The notes beneath the pieces were generated by a model, which did not search any database, had not been told where the DNA came from, and worked only from the letters and a program-made list of their open reading frames with translations. DNA of 55,941 nt from a virus, in IMG/VR virus record IMGVR_UViG_3300036715_003593, positions 1 through 55,941 of that record. One strand, 5' to 3'. The position numbers were made by a program, and so were the translations under genes. Below are positions 26,213 to 34,438 of this stretch, piece after piece. Position 1 is the first letter of the stretch. Every line of letters starts with the position of its first letter.

Positions 26213-28291
26213 TCAGACTTCGTCTTCTTCGTGGCACGCACTTTCGTCTTCTTTTTCGTCTTTTTTTAGATAGCCAATATCATATAGAATTCTTGTTGCC
26301 ATGGCCTCGTATTTAAGGTAATCAACGTCATCAGGGAATGTGTCCGGCAGATTCATACAAGGTCTGGCGCCTTCGCTCAACGCGACCTTGTTACCGGTTT
26401 TAGCGTAAACGATATCACCTTGGACTTGGCTAGAATAATACCATCGGATTAGTTTTCCAAGGAACACACCACTAGTCACCTGTTCACCTAACCCAACCAG
26501 ATCGCCCTTCACCGCACCGCCAGACACAGCTCGCATGGTTGTGAACTGTGTAATGTCTCGGCATTCTGCAATGGTCTCAATCAAAGGCTTACCTGTGGCA
26601 ATAAAGTTTTTAACTGCCTCAACACATATTTCATTGACCGCGTTCTTCTTGGGGGCAGTCGGACCGTAGGCACCTTTTAGTTTAAACAACTTTCCCTTCT
26701 GGGGGGTTTCATACACCGCGATGTAATTATTGATATCGCGGGAATAAGTGGCTTTGTACCGAATCTCTTCTGTAATGAAACCAGTATCTCTTTCCCACTG
26801 CTTGACGATAGCGTTAAATTCGGATTCTTTAGATCGCAAGCATTTAACTACGATACCATCAGTATTGATTGAGGTTACTTCTATCCCAGCTAATTCAAAT
26901 CTCTCCGCCAGCATGAGAATTGAAAGCTGACCGGTAACCGTCACTTGAATCAATAAATTCGGGGCGTAAACAATTGACCACATGCTGCCCAGCTTACCGA
27001 AAGTTCCGTTCGCAACAATCTTCAAGCACTCTGCTACAATAATGTTGCCAGCTTCCTTGGCGCTAATTCGCTCTACCACTATGCCATTGTAGACCAGCAG
27101 GAAATCGTGCCCAAGATTCTCCGGAGCAAGACCTGCATTCAAAATCAACTTCGGGTAATAGGAAGTAGCATCAGTATCCGCGATAAAGTAATCTTCATCC
27201 GCAACATGGGCAACGCTTTTCTCTTGACTATGTAATCCACCGATACCGATTTTATACTTGCTGTTGCCCATCTCGATGACTAATTTTGCCAACTCAGGTG
27301 GCATAACAATCGCGCCATGGAAAGGATCAACCTCGAAAGTAGCATTCCGAACAATGTCCAGAATATGATTCATCAACGGGGTTGAATACTTGATAAAGAT
27401 GGGCACTTGAAACTTGTAAGAGGTGCCAGGAGGTAAGGTGGTCCGCTTTAAGAACTTACGACCAGTAGTGCGTTTAACTTCTGCTGAAATAATAGATTCA
27501 GCCATCTGAGCATCAGAATGAGATCGCAAGTCAACATGGAACCTAGTACTCATCTGTTCGCGGAGTTCGATTTGCTTAATGGTGGCATTATACAAGATTT
27601 CAGTATTATCTAGATCGTTAACACAATATCGACGTAAGATGGTAATCTGATCTTCTGTAAGATAGGTTCCAGGCTTGAAGGGCAGGTCTTGTAACTTCGG
27701 GGCATGAAGTCTTCCTGCACATACTTTCAAGCCCGGTGCCAAGGCGGTCAGTTCGATCAAGTCAATTTGATCGACTTGCAACTTCTTAACCTTGAATTTT
27801 TTATAGACTTCTTTCTCGCGCAATTGCTGGGCGATAATCATATCGGTAGCCGCCCAAAGGGCTTCGGAGTCATGACCTGCTAGAGCAACCGCGGTTACTG
27901 GAAAGTCATAACTTAGACCGTTGAAGTTAACGATAAGGAAGTTTTCAAGAATCCACTTTAGTTTTGGAATATCCAACGTTCTTCCGAGCGGTTGGTTATC
28001 CACTTCGAAATAAACCACCTTCTTTGATTGGATACCTTTGAAAGCGAACAGGGCATAGTTCGGGTAAGACTCGATGTCAAATACTAATCGTTCTCGGGTT
28101 TGGCTGGCTTGATATAGTTCTTGGTCAGAATACAGGTTAGGTCGCCAGGCACGCGCCTCCTCCAAGTCAGGTAGGTAGGCAGGGCTTTCCCAGAACCTCA
28201 AAGGTGGGATGGCTTTCGGCTTTTCTTTTTTTGGTGGCTTTGGCGCCGGCGTGTCGTCCCACCAAAATCCTTTCACGTCAGTACGTGCCAT
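26213..28291 (-). CDS. Family B DNA polymerase with proofreading exonuclease
   Basis: The start at 28291 overlaps the clamp-like stop (TAATG). The 692-residue protein has exonuclease motifs VFDIESYPN, NFNGLSYDF and YCVNDLDNTE, then polymerase motif A TDATSYYPK, motif B KIVANGTFGK and motif C INTDGIVV. Motif C has Asn where most family B enzymes have the first Asp of DTD; the second Asp, the main metal ligand, is kept. The acidic C-terminus may bind the clamp. It replicates the phage genome and is cotranscribed with the base modification genes. Confidence 0.85.
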   Translation of the reverse strand: MARTDVKGFWWDDTPAPKPPKKEKPKAIPPLRFWESPAYLPDLEEARAWRPNLYSDQELYQASQTRERLVFDIESYPNYALFAFKGIQSKKVVYFEVDNQPLGRTLDIPKLKWILENFLIVNFNGLSYDFPVTAVALAGHDSEALWAATDMIIAQQLREKEVYKKFKVKKLQVDQIDLIELTALAPGLKVCAGRLHAPKLQDLPFKPGTYLTEDQITILRRYCVNDLDNTEILYNATIKQIELREQMSTRFHVDLRSHSDAQMAESIISAEVKRTTGRKFLKRTTLPPGTSYKFQVPIFIKYSTPLMNHILDIVRNATFEVDPFHGAIVMPPELAKLVIEMGNSKYKIGIGGLHSQEKSVAHVADEDYFIADTDATSYYPKLILNAGLAPENLGHDFLLVYNGIVVERISAKEAGNIIVAECLKIVANGTFGKLGSMWSIVYAPNLLIQVTVTGQLSILMLAERFELAGIEVTSINTDGIVVKCLRSKESEFNAIVKQWERDTGFITEEIRYKATYSRDINNYIAVYETPQKGKLFKLKGAYGPTAPKKNAVNEICVEAVKNFIATGKPLIETIAECRDITQFTTMRAVSGGAVKGDLVGLGEQVTSGVFLGKLIRWYYSSQVQGDIVYAKTGNKVALSEGARPCMNLPDTFPDDVDYLKYEAMATRILYDIGYLKKDEKEDESACHEEDEV

Positions 28292-29244
28292 TATGCTCTC
28301 ATCCCAACAATAGCGCCGCGCACTTTGTCTCCTACAAACAAACAAGGCGCTGGATAGGCATTCAGATCAATTGAAGTCGCTACTTTTTCCAACAAGAGAA
28401 TCTGTTTAAAATGATAGCAGCCTTCTGAAATCACTTCAGGGAGCTCGACCGATGCACCAACCCCTTCATATTGACCGGTCGAGATTGATCCATCTTGTTT
28501 CAAAAAGATTCGACCTAGATCATCCACGAATGGCGACAGGTCGGTTATAGCTTCAAACAGACCAGCAGGTATTGGCAAGCGATTACATCCTACATTTAAG
28601 ATTCGTTCCAAGTCTGGCCATTCTGTCGAATAGGTTTGAGTGCGCAGCCATCTACCTTCCGGATAATGGAAAGTAACACTTTGATCAGTAGCCTGGATGC
28701 TAATTGGTTCAACTCCGATTCTGATTAATTCCAACACAGCAGAACGAGGAAGATTAACCTCGACTGGAAATACTTGATCTAACCAATGCTCGATTACACA
28801 GATGTTATTTGTGGCAAAAGCAGATTGCCCTCGAAGGAGAATACCCCGCGCCCAAGGCCTTGAAGCGTCTTCGGCAATGAAAGGGGCAAGGGTCTTAAGA
28901 ACTCTCAATAACGAGCCGGATAACGGGGTGGTGACCCCTTCCGGTGGCCTATCTGGAAACTCCGCTTCAATACAGTCAATAAAGGCTTTAAACTTACCAG
29001 ATTTGACAGCCAGCTTGCCTGCTGGGGTAACATGAAGCTGCACTGTATCTTTACAGGTCTGAATCGCTTTGATGAACGGTACAGCTTTCGGGCTAACGTT
29101 CAAGTCAAGTGCGATGGGGCAACACAAGCCAAGCATGCCATTGTATCCGCGGATAGTACCGTTCTCGATTTTGAAGTGCATGAGCTCGGGTACAAAATCT
29201 TTTGAAGCGACCGACCCCTGCACAAATTTTAAAGCATCAAGCAT
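28291..29244 (-). CDS. Beta sliding-clamp-like processivity factor
   Basis: The start at 29244 (MLDALKFVQGSVA) is preceded by TTGGAGAAAAAG, which also encodes the end of the upstream membrane protein. The 317-residue product follows the DnaN-like plan of repeated alpha/beta units: KFKAFIDCIEAEFPDRP, SAFATNNICVIEHWL, ILRTQTYSTEWPDLERIL-like and a final EGVGASVELPE. Its position directly before DNA polymerase supports a processivity role. Overall identity to bacterial clamps looks low. Confidence 0.6.
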   Translation of the reverse strand: MLDALKFVQGSVASKDFVPELMHFKIENGTIRGYNGMLGLCCPIALDLNVSPKAVPFIKAIQTCKDTVQLHVTPAGKLAVKSGKFKAFIDCIEAEFPDRPPEGVTTPLSGSLLRVLKTLAPFIAEDASRPWARGILLRGQSAFATNNICVIEHWLDQVFPVEVNLPRSAVLELIRIGVEPISIQATDQSVTFHYPEGRWLRTQTYSTEWPDLERILNVGCNRLPIPAGLFEAITDLSPFVDDLGRIFLKQDGSISTGQYEGVGASVELPEVISEGCYHFKQILLLEKVATSIDLNAYPAPCLFVGDKVRGAIVGMRA

Positions 29245-29503
29245 CTTTTTCTCCAACATAACGGTTATGTAAGAACATAGCTGAGATCATCCCCAACGCG
29301 GCTCCGGTACCAGAAGATAATACCAAACCCCACCCATGTCGGACAACCAATCCAATGAAGATAATATCGGTAAGAGTCATAACATAGGAGGTGATGACCA
29401 CAAGTTTGTAATGATGTCCTGTTACATTCTTCTGCTGAAAAGCTTTCATTCCGATTGCGATAAAACTAATCGCAAAAGCCAAAAAGTGAGTATAGATTGT
29501 CAT
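29237..29503 (-). CDS. Small membrane protein
   Basis: The ATG at 29503 lies next to the DpdA stop. The 88-residue product has three hydrophobic helices (YTHFLAFAISFIAIGM, VVITSYVMTLTDIIFIGLVV, GLVLSSGTGAALGMISAMFL). Its 3' end overlaps the clamp gene and carries that gene's ribosome site. Similar helical proteins appear in other phage genomes, but no function is known to me. Confidence 0.55.
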   Translation of the reverse strand: MTIYTHFLAFAISFIAIGMKAFQQKNVTGHHYKLVVITSYVMTLTDIIFIGLVVRHGWGLVLSSGTGAALGMISAMFLHNRYVGEKDA

Positions 29504-29504
29504 T

Positions 29505-30440
29505 TTAAAAAAGTCCCAGTTGGTCGGGAATAAATTTTGGCTCAGATCCTTTTTCTTCCGAAACCATTTTACCAAGTTTATCGAAAGCGAACATGTTATA
29601 TGTCCAACGCCCGAGATAAGTTTCTTGCATACGTTCCAAGTCAACCCCTTCGTTAGTTAATTTGTCCTCAACTGCTTGACGTAAAATGGGAGGCAAGGTA
29701 GTTATATGTTGCCCTTCCACCTTTCGTTGCGGAGATTGGTTTGAAACGTTAATGACTCTGGCTTCCGGTAATAGGAGCATTCCACCCACTCTCGCAATCT
29801 GAACCCATGAAGACGAGTCTACAGAGTACCATGGGTAGCGCCGCATCAAAATTGGCGTGGTTAAGCCGAAGCCATGGACTTTGAGTTTGGGTCTACCTGA
29901 ACCATCGGTTAAATATTTTCCCCAGATTTCATCCAGCCATAAAAGTAATTGCGGAGTAGACTGAGCTACCATTCCTCCCAAGGTTATGTACTTATAGTTC
30001 TTAATGTAGTGCTCAAGGTAACGGGGATCCTCGCCAAAGTGATAGCACGGCAAAGGTCGGACCCCCATCGATTCCATATGAAGCTGATTCTCATAGGTAC
30101 CTTGGGCATCCCCGATCGCGTCCATCACGGAAGCCAAAATATCCCCATCGTCTTTCCGGATTATGTCATCATTCTTTTTGATATAATCACAATAAGCCAC
30201 CATGTCAACTTTGGCACCCAGTGACCAAGCAGAGAACGCACCACTGTCTAGGAAGACCTGAATTCCGTCCGCCCGAATCATGTCAACCGATCTTTGTCTT
30301 CCAATGTAGTGGTAACTCTCCAAAAGGTTACCAGCGCCGGCACAGAGACGTTGGTATTTTTCGTTTTCAGTTAGACGTTCCCAAAGGGTGCCCCCAATAC
30401 AGAAACCAGCAGTATAGATTCCGGCATTATAAAGTTTCAT
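29505..30440 (-). CDS. dpdA: DpdA-like DNA guanine transglycosylase
   Basis: The 311-residue protein has features of the phage DpdA/TGT-like family: GIQVFLDSGAFSAWSLG with the candidate catalytic Asp, a conserved YKYITLGGMV stretch, then KVHGFGLTTPILMRRYPWY and SVDSSSW. DpdA swaps guanine in DNA for a 7-deazaguanine base, by analogy with tRNA-guanine transglycosylase. It is the last enzyme of the queE-queC-queD-folE cluster here. It overlaps the upstream DUF6884-like gene by 14 bp. The DpdA subfamily cannot be decided by eye. Confidence 0.8.
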   Translation of the reverse strand: MKLYNAGIYTAGFCIGGTLWERLTENEKYQRLCAGAGNLLESYHYIGRQRSVDMIRADGIQVFLDSGAFSAWSLGAKVDMVAYCDYIKKNDDIIRKDDGDILASVMDAIGDAQGTYENQLHMESMGVRPLPCYHFGEDPRYLEHYIKNYKYITLGGMVAQSTPQLLLWLDEIWGKYLTDGSGRPKLKVHGFGLTTPILMRRYPWYSVDSSSWVQIARVGGMLLLPEARVINVSNQSPQRKVEGQHITTLPPILRQAVEDKLTNEGVDLERMQETYLGRWTYNMFAFDKLGKMVSEEKGSEPKFIPDQLGLF

Positions 30441-31026
30441 GTTTTACCAGCCTGATAATATTTCCATCTATTATTTTATCATATCCACGGTGCTTATGTT
30501 TATCACTTAGAACACTTTTGATCGCTTTAAAATAAGAACGATCCGGCAAGAAAACAGTTTTAAGGAAAGCATCTAAATCCTCAACTGTGCCACCTGAATC
30601 TTGAAAAAAGTCCAAGGTTATCTGTCGAATTGATCTTGGAGGATTTCCAGAAAAATACAACTCTCTGGATGCGAAATCTGCTTTCAATCTGTTGATGGCA
30701 CTTTCCGCTAACCCATATGTCATCTTCGGTAACAATCGTTGGTATTGGTCAGGGGCATCTGAAAAATAATCATCCGATCCAAACCAGTAACCTGAGCCTT
30801 CTGGATATTCTCCGAGCAATCTGTTTTGTGCCCGATGATCATAAATCTCGATTTGAGTTTCGGGAAGAATGAAACCGTAGACAGCTGACCGAATCCATAA
30901 AGTAAAACCCTGAATAGCGGCCAGCTCATCCAAATGTCGAAACATCTTCGAACCTGAATAAATTTCCCGAGCTGTGCTACCCTCAATTTTTGTTTTGGGG
31001 CAGGTTATAAGTAGATTGGGTTTCAT
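30427..31026 (-). CDS. DUF6884-like protein adjacent to dpdA
   Basis: The 199-residue protein begins NLLITCPKTKIEGSTAREIY-SG, followed by TLWIRSAVYGFILPETQIE and YD, the N-terminal pattern of DUF6884 proteins, which often have a [ST]C-KTK start and an SAxYG motif. Its coupling to dpdA (14-bp overlap) and to the GTP cyclohydrolase gene (ATGA) suggests a role in making, inserting or recognising the modified base. The exact role is unknown. Confidence 0.55.
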   Translation of the reverse strand: MKPNLLITCPKTKIEGSTAREIYSGSKMFRHLDELAAIQGFTLWIRSAVYGFILPETQIEIYDHRAQNRLLGEYPEGSGYWFGSDDYFSDAPDQYQRLLPKMTYGLAESAINRLKADFASRELYFSGNPPRSIRQITLDFFQDSGGTVEDLDAFLKTVFLPDRSYFKAIKSVLSDKHKHRGYDKIIDGNIIRLVKHETL

Positions 31027-31940
31027 TTACGCTTCGGTATCAACGACATGAACTCTGCGCGAGTTGCTGCCTCAGCCATGAAGAGACCTCGCATCGAAGA
31101 TGTTGTGGTCATTGTGCCATGCACACGAGCACCGCGAGAGCTCATACAAGTATGTTCACATTGAACTACTACAGCTACCCCTCGCGCTTCCAGATGCTCT
31201 GCCAAGGCATCTGCGATTTGATTAGTCAAACGTTCCTGAACCTGAAGGCGGTGGCTGAATGCCTTTACCAACTTTGGTATCTTGGATAGACCAACAATGC
31301 GACCATTTGGTATGTACGCAACATGGGCAACTCCGTGGAAACGAGCCATGTGGTGCTCACAGAAACTTTCCACAGGGATGCTATCGATAATAATCATCTC
31401 ATCACAACCTTCTGCACCGTCCGTGAAGGTCTTGAACAAGCCAGCGATGTCGGTGGTATAACCATCGAACCATTCCTGATATGCCTTGGCTACTCGCTTC
31501 GGGGTTTCTAGTAAGCCTTCACGGTTTGGATCCTCGCCGATGAACTGAAGCAGGCGACGAATATTGTCTTCGATGCTGCTTTCTGAATCGCCTTCCCAAG
31601 GAAACACCACCCAATCATATGCCTCTCTGTAAATCGGATCGGTCTTATCGATTAGAGCATAAAATGATTTGCCTGGATACATATCGCAATAACGTTCCAT
31701 AGTTGCGCCGGAGTCAATAATGTCGTCGACAAAAATGTCCGCCTCTTCTGGGGTGAGCGCAATCCTGATGTCCAGGTGCGTATAGTTAGCAGCAGCTATC
31801 ACCGCATATAAAGCAGGTATACCACCTCGAGGAATTGCGTAAGCTCGAATATGATCTTTGCCATTCATCTGGATCTTGCTGGCAACGATTACCGCTAGAT
31901 CCATAATATCGTTGTGGTTTAAAATTGTTTTTGCGGACAT
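31023..31940 (-). CDS. folE: Fusion of xanthine/guanine-type phosphoribosyltransferase with GTP cyclohydrolase I
   Basis: The start at 31940 (MSAKTILNHNDIM) gives a 305-residue protein, with a 65-residue upstream extension rejected because it overlaps queD. Residues 1-118 form a compact PRT domain: AIPRGGIPAL, the PRPP loop ADIFVDDIIDSGATM at 67-81, and a C-terminal DWVVFPWE as in Gpt-type enzymes. Residues 120-305 are GTP cyclohydrolase I with EDPNREGLLETPKRV, zinc ligands in SFCEHH and QCEHTC, and KIPKLVKAFSHRLQVQE. The second half makes dihydroneopterin triphosphate, the first precursor of 7-deazaguanines. The fusion may channel guanine to GTP or act on a deazapurine base; that is speculation. 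Confidence 0.8.
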   Translation of the reverse strand: MSAKTILNHNDIMDLAVIVASKIQMNGKDHIRAYAIPRGGIPALYAVIAAANYTHLDIRIALTPEEADIFVDDIIDSGATMERYCDMYPGKSFYALIDKTDPIYREAYDWVVFPWEGDSESSIEDNIRRLLQFIGEDPNREGLLETPKRVAKAYQEWFDGYTTDIAGLFKTFTDGAEGCDEMIIIDSIPVESFCEHHMARFHGVAHVAYIPNGRIVGLSKIPKLVKAFSHRLQVQERLTNQIADALAEHLEARGVAVVVQCEHTCMSSRGARVHGTMTTTSSMRGLFMAEAATRAEFMSLIPKRK

Positions 31941-31942
31941 GG

Positions 31943-32368
31943 TTATTCCTTTATAAATGATGCTGCACATTTGCGAGTTTCTTCGAATCGCACCGAGATA
32001 AGAACTGCCCCTGTTCCAGCCAATTGAACTGGTCCAACCACTTCGACCAAATACTTGGCGAGATTTTCTGCGGTAGGATTGAAAGGGACTATTACTGTCC
32101 CGACCGGATCGATCTCCGGCAAGGTCTTTGACCATGGATCATTCTCCCACAAAAGGAATTTATGATCCCAGTTATCTTCGAGCCATTGAGCCAGCAACGT
32201 TTTCATCACCGAAAAGTCAAGAACCCGCCCTACTGAATCCAAACCATCGGAAGTAATTGTAAAATGAACACGGCCGTTATGACCATGCATCATGCTGCAT
32301 TTTGATTCGTGTTGGTATACCCGATGACCGTACGAAAAGTCATGATATCTATCTGCGGTGAAAGTCAT
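31943..32368 (-). CDS. queD: QueD, 6-carboxy-tetrahydropterin synthase
   Basis: The 141-residue protein carries the zinc histidines at 15 (YGHR), 28 and 30 (MMHGHN), the catalytic Cys24 (SKCSMMHGH) and a C-terminal VRFEETRKCAA with the conserved Glu. It turns dihydroneopterin triphosphate into 6-carboxytetrahydropterin, the QueE substrate. It overlaps queC by ATGA, and its stop lies 2 bp before the PRT-folE start. All key residues are present. Confidence 0.9.
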   Translation of the reverse strand: MTFTADRYHDFSYGHRVYQHESKCSMMHGHNGRVHFTITSDGLDSVGRVLDFSVMKTLLAQWLEDNWDHKFLLWENDPWSKTLPEIDPVGTVIVPFNPTAENLAKYLVEVVGPVQLAGTGAVLISVRFEETRKCAASFIKE

Positions 32369-33138
32369 GCTAATACTCCTTTGCGATATGAATCATAGTT
32401 GGAAGATAAAGGGAGATTCATCAAACCCTCAGTGTGTGCGCGCAGCACCAACGGATCAGGCTGACCAGCATCCTCAAATCCTTTGGCGCGCAGCACATTG
32501 GCATGATTCATGTCGGTGGGAGGATACTTGCCATCGTAACTTGTATGAGAATAGGCTAGTGCTTCCCAGCAGCCGGGCAATGAGCGCGCCATGTCCACAG
32601 TTTCAGCTTTCGATAAATTCATCAGTGGGGTATGGATAAAGATTTCAGGAGTTCCCCTGTGGTCATGGCCAAGGGCGGTATTGATATATTGCTCAGTAGT
32701 ATAAATGAAGTTTGGGCGACAATCATCGTAGTTAGCACCGTCCATTTGGCACACGCCGGTCATAAGATTAGGAATGCCAAGAGCTTCAGCCCGGTTGGCT
32801 GCGATCGTCAAAAAAAGAGCGTTGCGCATTGGCACAAAAGTCAGCTCTCTGCGATTGCCGATTTTGTTACCCATCTGTTCAGCGTTCTCATATTGCTCCA
32901 AACTTGAATTGCTGGTTAAAGGAGACATGGAGATCAAGCAATTCGGAACCTCGACAATTTCATGGGAGGATACGTTAGCCAGCTGTGCCACCTTTATTGC
33001 AGCCTCAATTTCGATAGCATGGCGCTGGCCATAATCAAAAGTGATGGCATGCACTTCAGAGTACTGTTGCTTTGCCAAAAAGAGGCAAGTGGTTGAATCC
33101 TGCCCTCCCGATAAGACAACTAAAACCTTTGTTTTCAT
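32365..33138 (-). CDS. queC: QueC-like 7-cyano-7-deazaguanine synthase variant lacking the zinc cysteines
   Basis: The 257-residue ATP-pyrophosphatase-type protein has the PP loop LSGGQDSTTC (9-18), FDYGQRH and ELTFVPMRNALFL. Normal QueC makes preQ0 from 7-carboxy-7-deazaguanine using ATP and ammonia, with a zinc site of four Cys. Here those positions read Ser200, Thr208, Asn211 and Asn214 (TSYDGKYPPTDMNHANVLRAKGF), so the zinc site is gone while the surrounding LRAKGF is kept. It may make a different derivative (carboxamide, carboxy or free deazaguanine) or work without zinc. Position in the operon supports a pathway role. Confidence 0.85.
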   Translation of the reverse strand: MKTKVLVVLSGGQDSTTCLFLAKQQYSEVHAITFDYGQRHAIEIEAAIKVAQLANVSSHEIVEVPNCLISMSPLTSNSSLEQYENAEQMGNKIGNRRELTFVPMRNALFLTIAANRAEALGIPNLMTGVCQMDGANYDDCRPNFIYTTEQYINTALGHDHRGTPEIFIHTPLMNLSKAETVDMARSLPGCWEALAYSHTSYDGKYPPTDMNHANVLRAKGFEDAGQPDPLVLRAHTEGLMNLPLSSNYDSYRKGVLA

Positions 33139-33139
33139 T

Positions 33140-33847
33140 TCATTCGACTCCTATGATTTTGTGAACTTGTAATTGTAAAAGGTAACCATATTTTAACACA
33201 CTTTCTGTTATTGCCTTTAGATTAGATAGATTCTTTTCATCATCTTGCTCATCGGCAGGTTGCAGATAAATCGGACCATCAAATCCTGCCGGTGGGCGTG
33301 CGAGGCGAGGGTTTGCGGGGTGATCGAGTGCTGACAGGGGTAATCCATCATCCTCTGCTAAGTCTCCCGCTTTGCCCACGTATTTAAGGGCGGAGATATA
33401 CGGTGCCAAGTTTTTATTAATTGTGCCAGTCTTTGGACTACAAACCACTGTGATTCCATCATAAGGCAAATCGCGATATAATGATCCATTGGTTTCAATT
33501 TGAACGTCGAAGTTGAATTCCAATAAAATGGAAACGGTTGGTTTAACGTTTTGCCGAAGGGGCTCCCCGCCAGTGATTACCACTAACTGTCTTTCCTGAC
33601 CAGGCTCCCAATCTTCCGGCAAAAGAGAATTGACTTCTTCCAACAGTTGACGGGGGGAAAGCCAAACACGCTCCGAGGTATAATTTGTATCACAAAGAGG
33701 GCAAGCCAAGTTACAGCCAGCTAGACGGATGAAAACTGCTCGCCTGCCAGTAAAAGGACCTTCTCCTTGAATGGTATTGAAAACACTATGGACTGCTAAA
33801 ATTCCAGAGTCATCGTGAGTGGATTTTTCTATTTTTTGCGTATTCAT
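33140..33847 (-). CDS. queE: QueE, 7-carboxy-7-deazaguanine synthase (radical SAM)
   Basis: The start at 33847 follows GGAGATCTT; upstream residues of the longer frame are not needed. The 235-residue protein has VHSVFNTIQGEGPFTGRRAVF and the 4Fe-4S motif CNLACPLCDT (CX3CX2C), followed by ITGGEPLRQ. It rearranges 6-carboxytetrahydropterin to 7-carboxy-7-deazaguanine. It is the first gene of the modification-replication operon, behind an extended -10 promoter. Confidence 0.9.
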   Translation of the reverse strand: MNTQKIEKSTHDDSGILAVHSVFNTIQGEGPFTGRRAVFIRLAGCNLACPLCDTNYTSERVWLSPRQLLEEVNSLLPEDWEPGQERQLVVITGGEPLRQNVKPTVSILLEFNFDVQIETNGSLYRDLPYDGITVVCSPKTGTINKNLAPYISALKYVGKAGDLAEDDGLPLSALDHPANPRLARPPAGFDGPIYLQPADEQDDEKNLSNLKAITESVLKYGYLLQLQVHKIIGVE

Positions 33848-33868
33848 AAGATCTCCGTAGGTGTATCC

Positions 33869-33896
33869 ATTATAACACAATCTCCTTGGTACCCAA
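33869..33896 (-). promoter_or_regulatory. Sigma70-type promoter of the queE-to-polymerase operon
   Basis: On the minus strand TTGGGT (33896-33891), 16 bp, then TGTTATAAT with an extended -10 TG (TATAAT at 33874-33869). The queE ATG lies 22 bp further on. No structure resembling a preQ1 riboswitch is seen between promoter and start. Confidence 0.7.
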
Positions 33897-33917
33897 TGAG
33901 ATCAATGAACCCTTTAT

Positions 33918-33943
33918 AAAAAGAGACCGCCACATGGCGGTCT
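33918..33943 (-). terminator. Intrinsic terminator downstream of the structured gene-free region
   Basis: Read on the minus strand, AGACCGCC, loop ATGT, GGCGGTCT (33943-33924), then CTTTTT (to 33918). It would end transcripts arriving from 34783 or from inside the structured region, just before the queE promoter. Confidence 0.8.
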
Positions 33944-33944
33944 T

Positions 33945-34438
33945 AAAGTGCAGCAGCAAATTGAAGTTGATGTTTCGACAGTTGTTCAACTCCCCGATAT
34001 TTCAAAAGACCTTCGGCGCTATCTTGCGATATGAAAGGACGCTTGCGTCTTTGCCCTCGGGGTGAGCGGGGCTACCTGAGTCTTTCCTACTCCAGAGCGT
34101 CCTCCGGATTAATGGGGTTTTCGATCCCCCGCAGATTTGACACCACGTCAGGCACTTGAAACACCAACAGGTCGGAAACGCTTTAATCAGCACGCTGAGT
34201 GCTACTGACATCCTTTGGATAGTCTTCGCTATCAAACGTTCCCGCCTCTTGGTGCTACTTTTGAAGACCTTCCTGTTTCATTTAAGCTGCCCTGAAGCTC
34301 ATCTGCTTAAAACGCATTCCATATAGGTGCTAGTTCCAAGTTCTATTGCTGCGGAGGAATCACTTAATCTATACACAGGGAGGTCTTCAAAAGGGACTGG
34401 CCGAAACCAATCCCACCTCAACAACCACGTCGAAGGTA
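33945..34438 (-). ncRNA. Candidate large structured non-coding RNA (about 490 nt), gene-free
   Basis: No convincing ORF fills this stretch. On the minus strand a 13-bp stem (CTTTTGAAGACCT, 34393-34381, with its complement at 34270-34258) closes a domain. That domain contains a 7-bp TTTAAGC/GCTTAAA hairpin (34311-34305 with 34287-34281). Further down are GATAG/CTATC, AGCAC/GTGCT, GGGG/CCCC, GACGC/GCGTC and a TATC-GCAA-GATA hairpin with a GNRA tetraloop. AGGTCTT recurs near 34010 and could compete for the outer stem. A terminator follows at 33943. It may be an independent RNA or a long 3' UTR of the 34439-34783 gene. I found no match to a known class by eye. Confidence 0.5.

Noticed and set aside
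33847-33868. preQ1 riboswitch before queE
   Set aside because: Only about 20 nt separate the -10 box from the start codon, with no room for a preQ1 aptamer.
34002-34235. 77-aa minus-strand ORF in the gene-free region
   Set aside because: It has no ribosome site and atypical composition, and it crosses several hairpins; the region looks structured rather than coding.
33945-34438. Group I intron, RNase P RNA or tmRNA
   Set aside because: I could not find P7-type group I core motifs, the RNase P GAGGAAAGUC core in proper context, or a tag reading frame with tRNA-like ends. No flanking gene is split.
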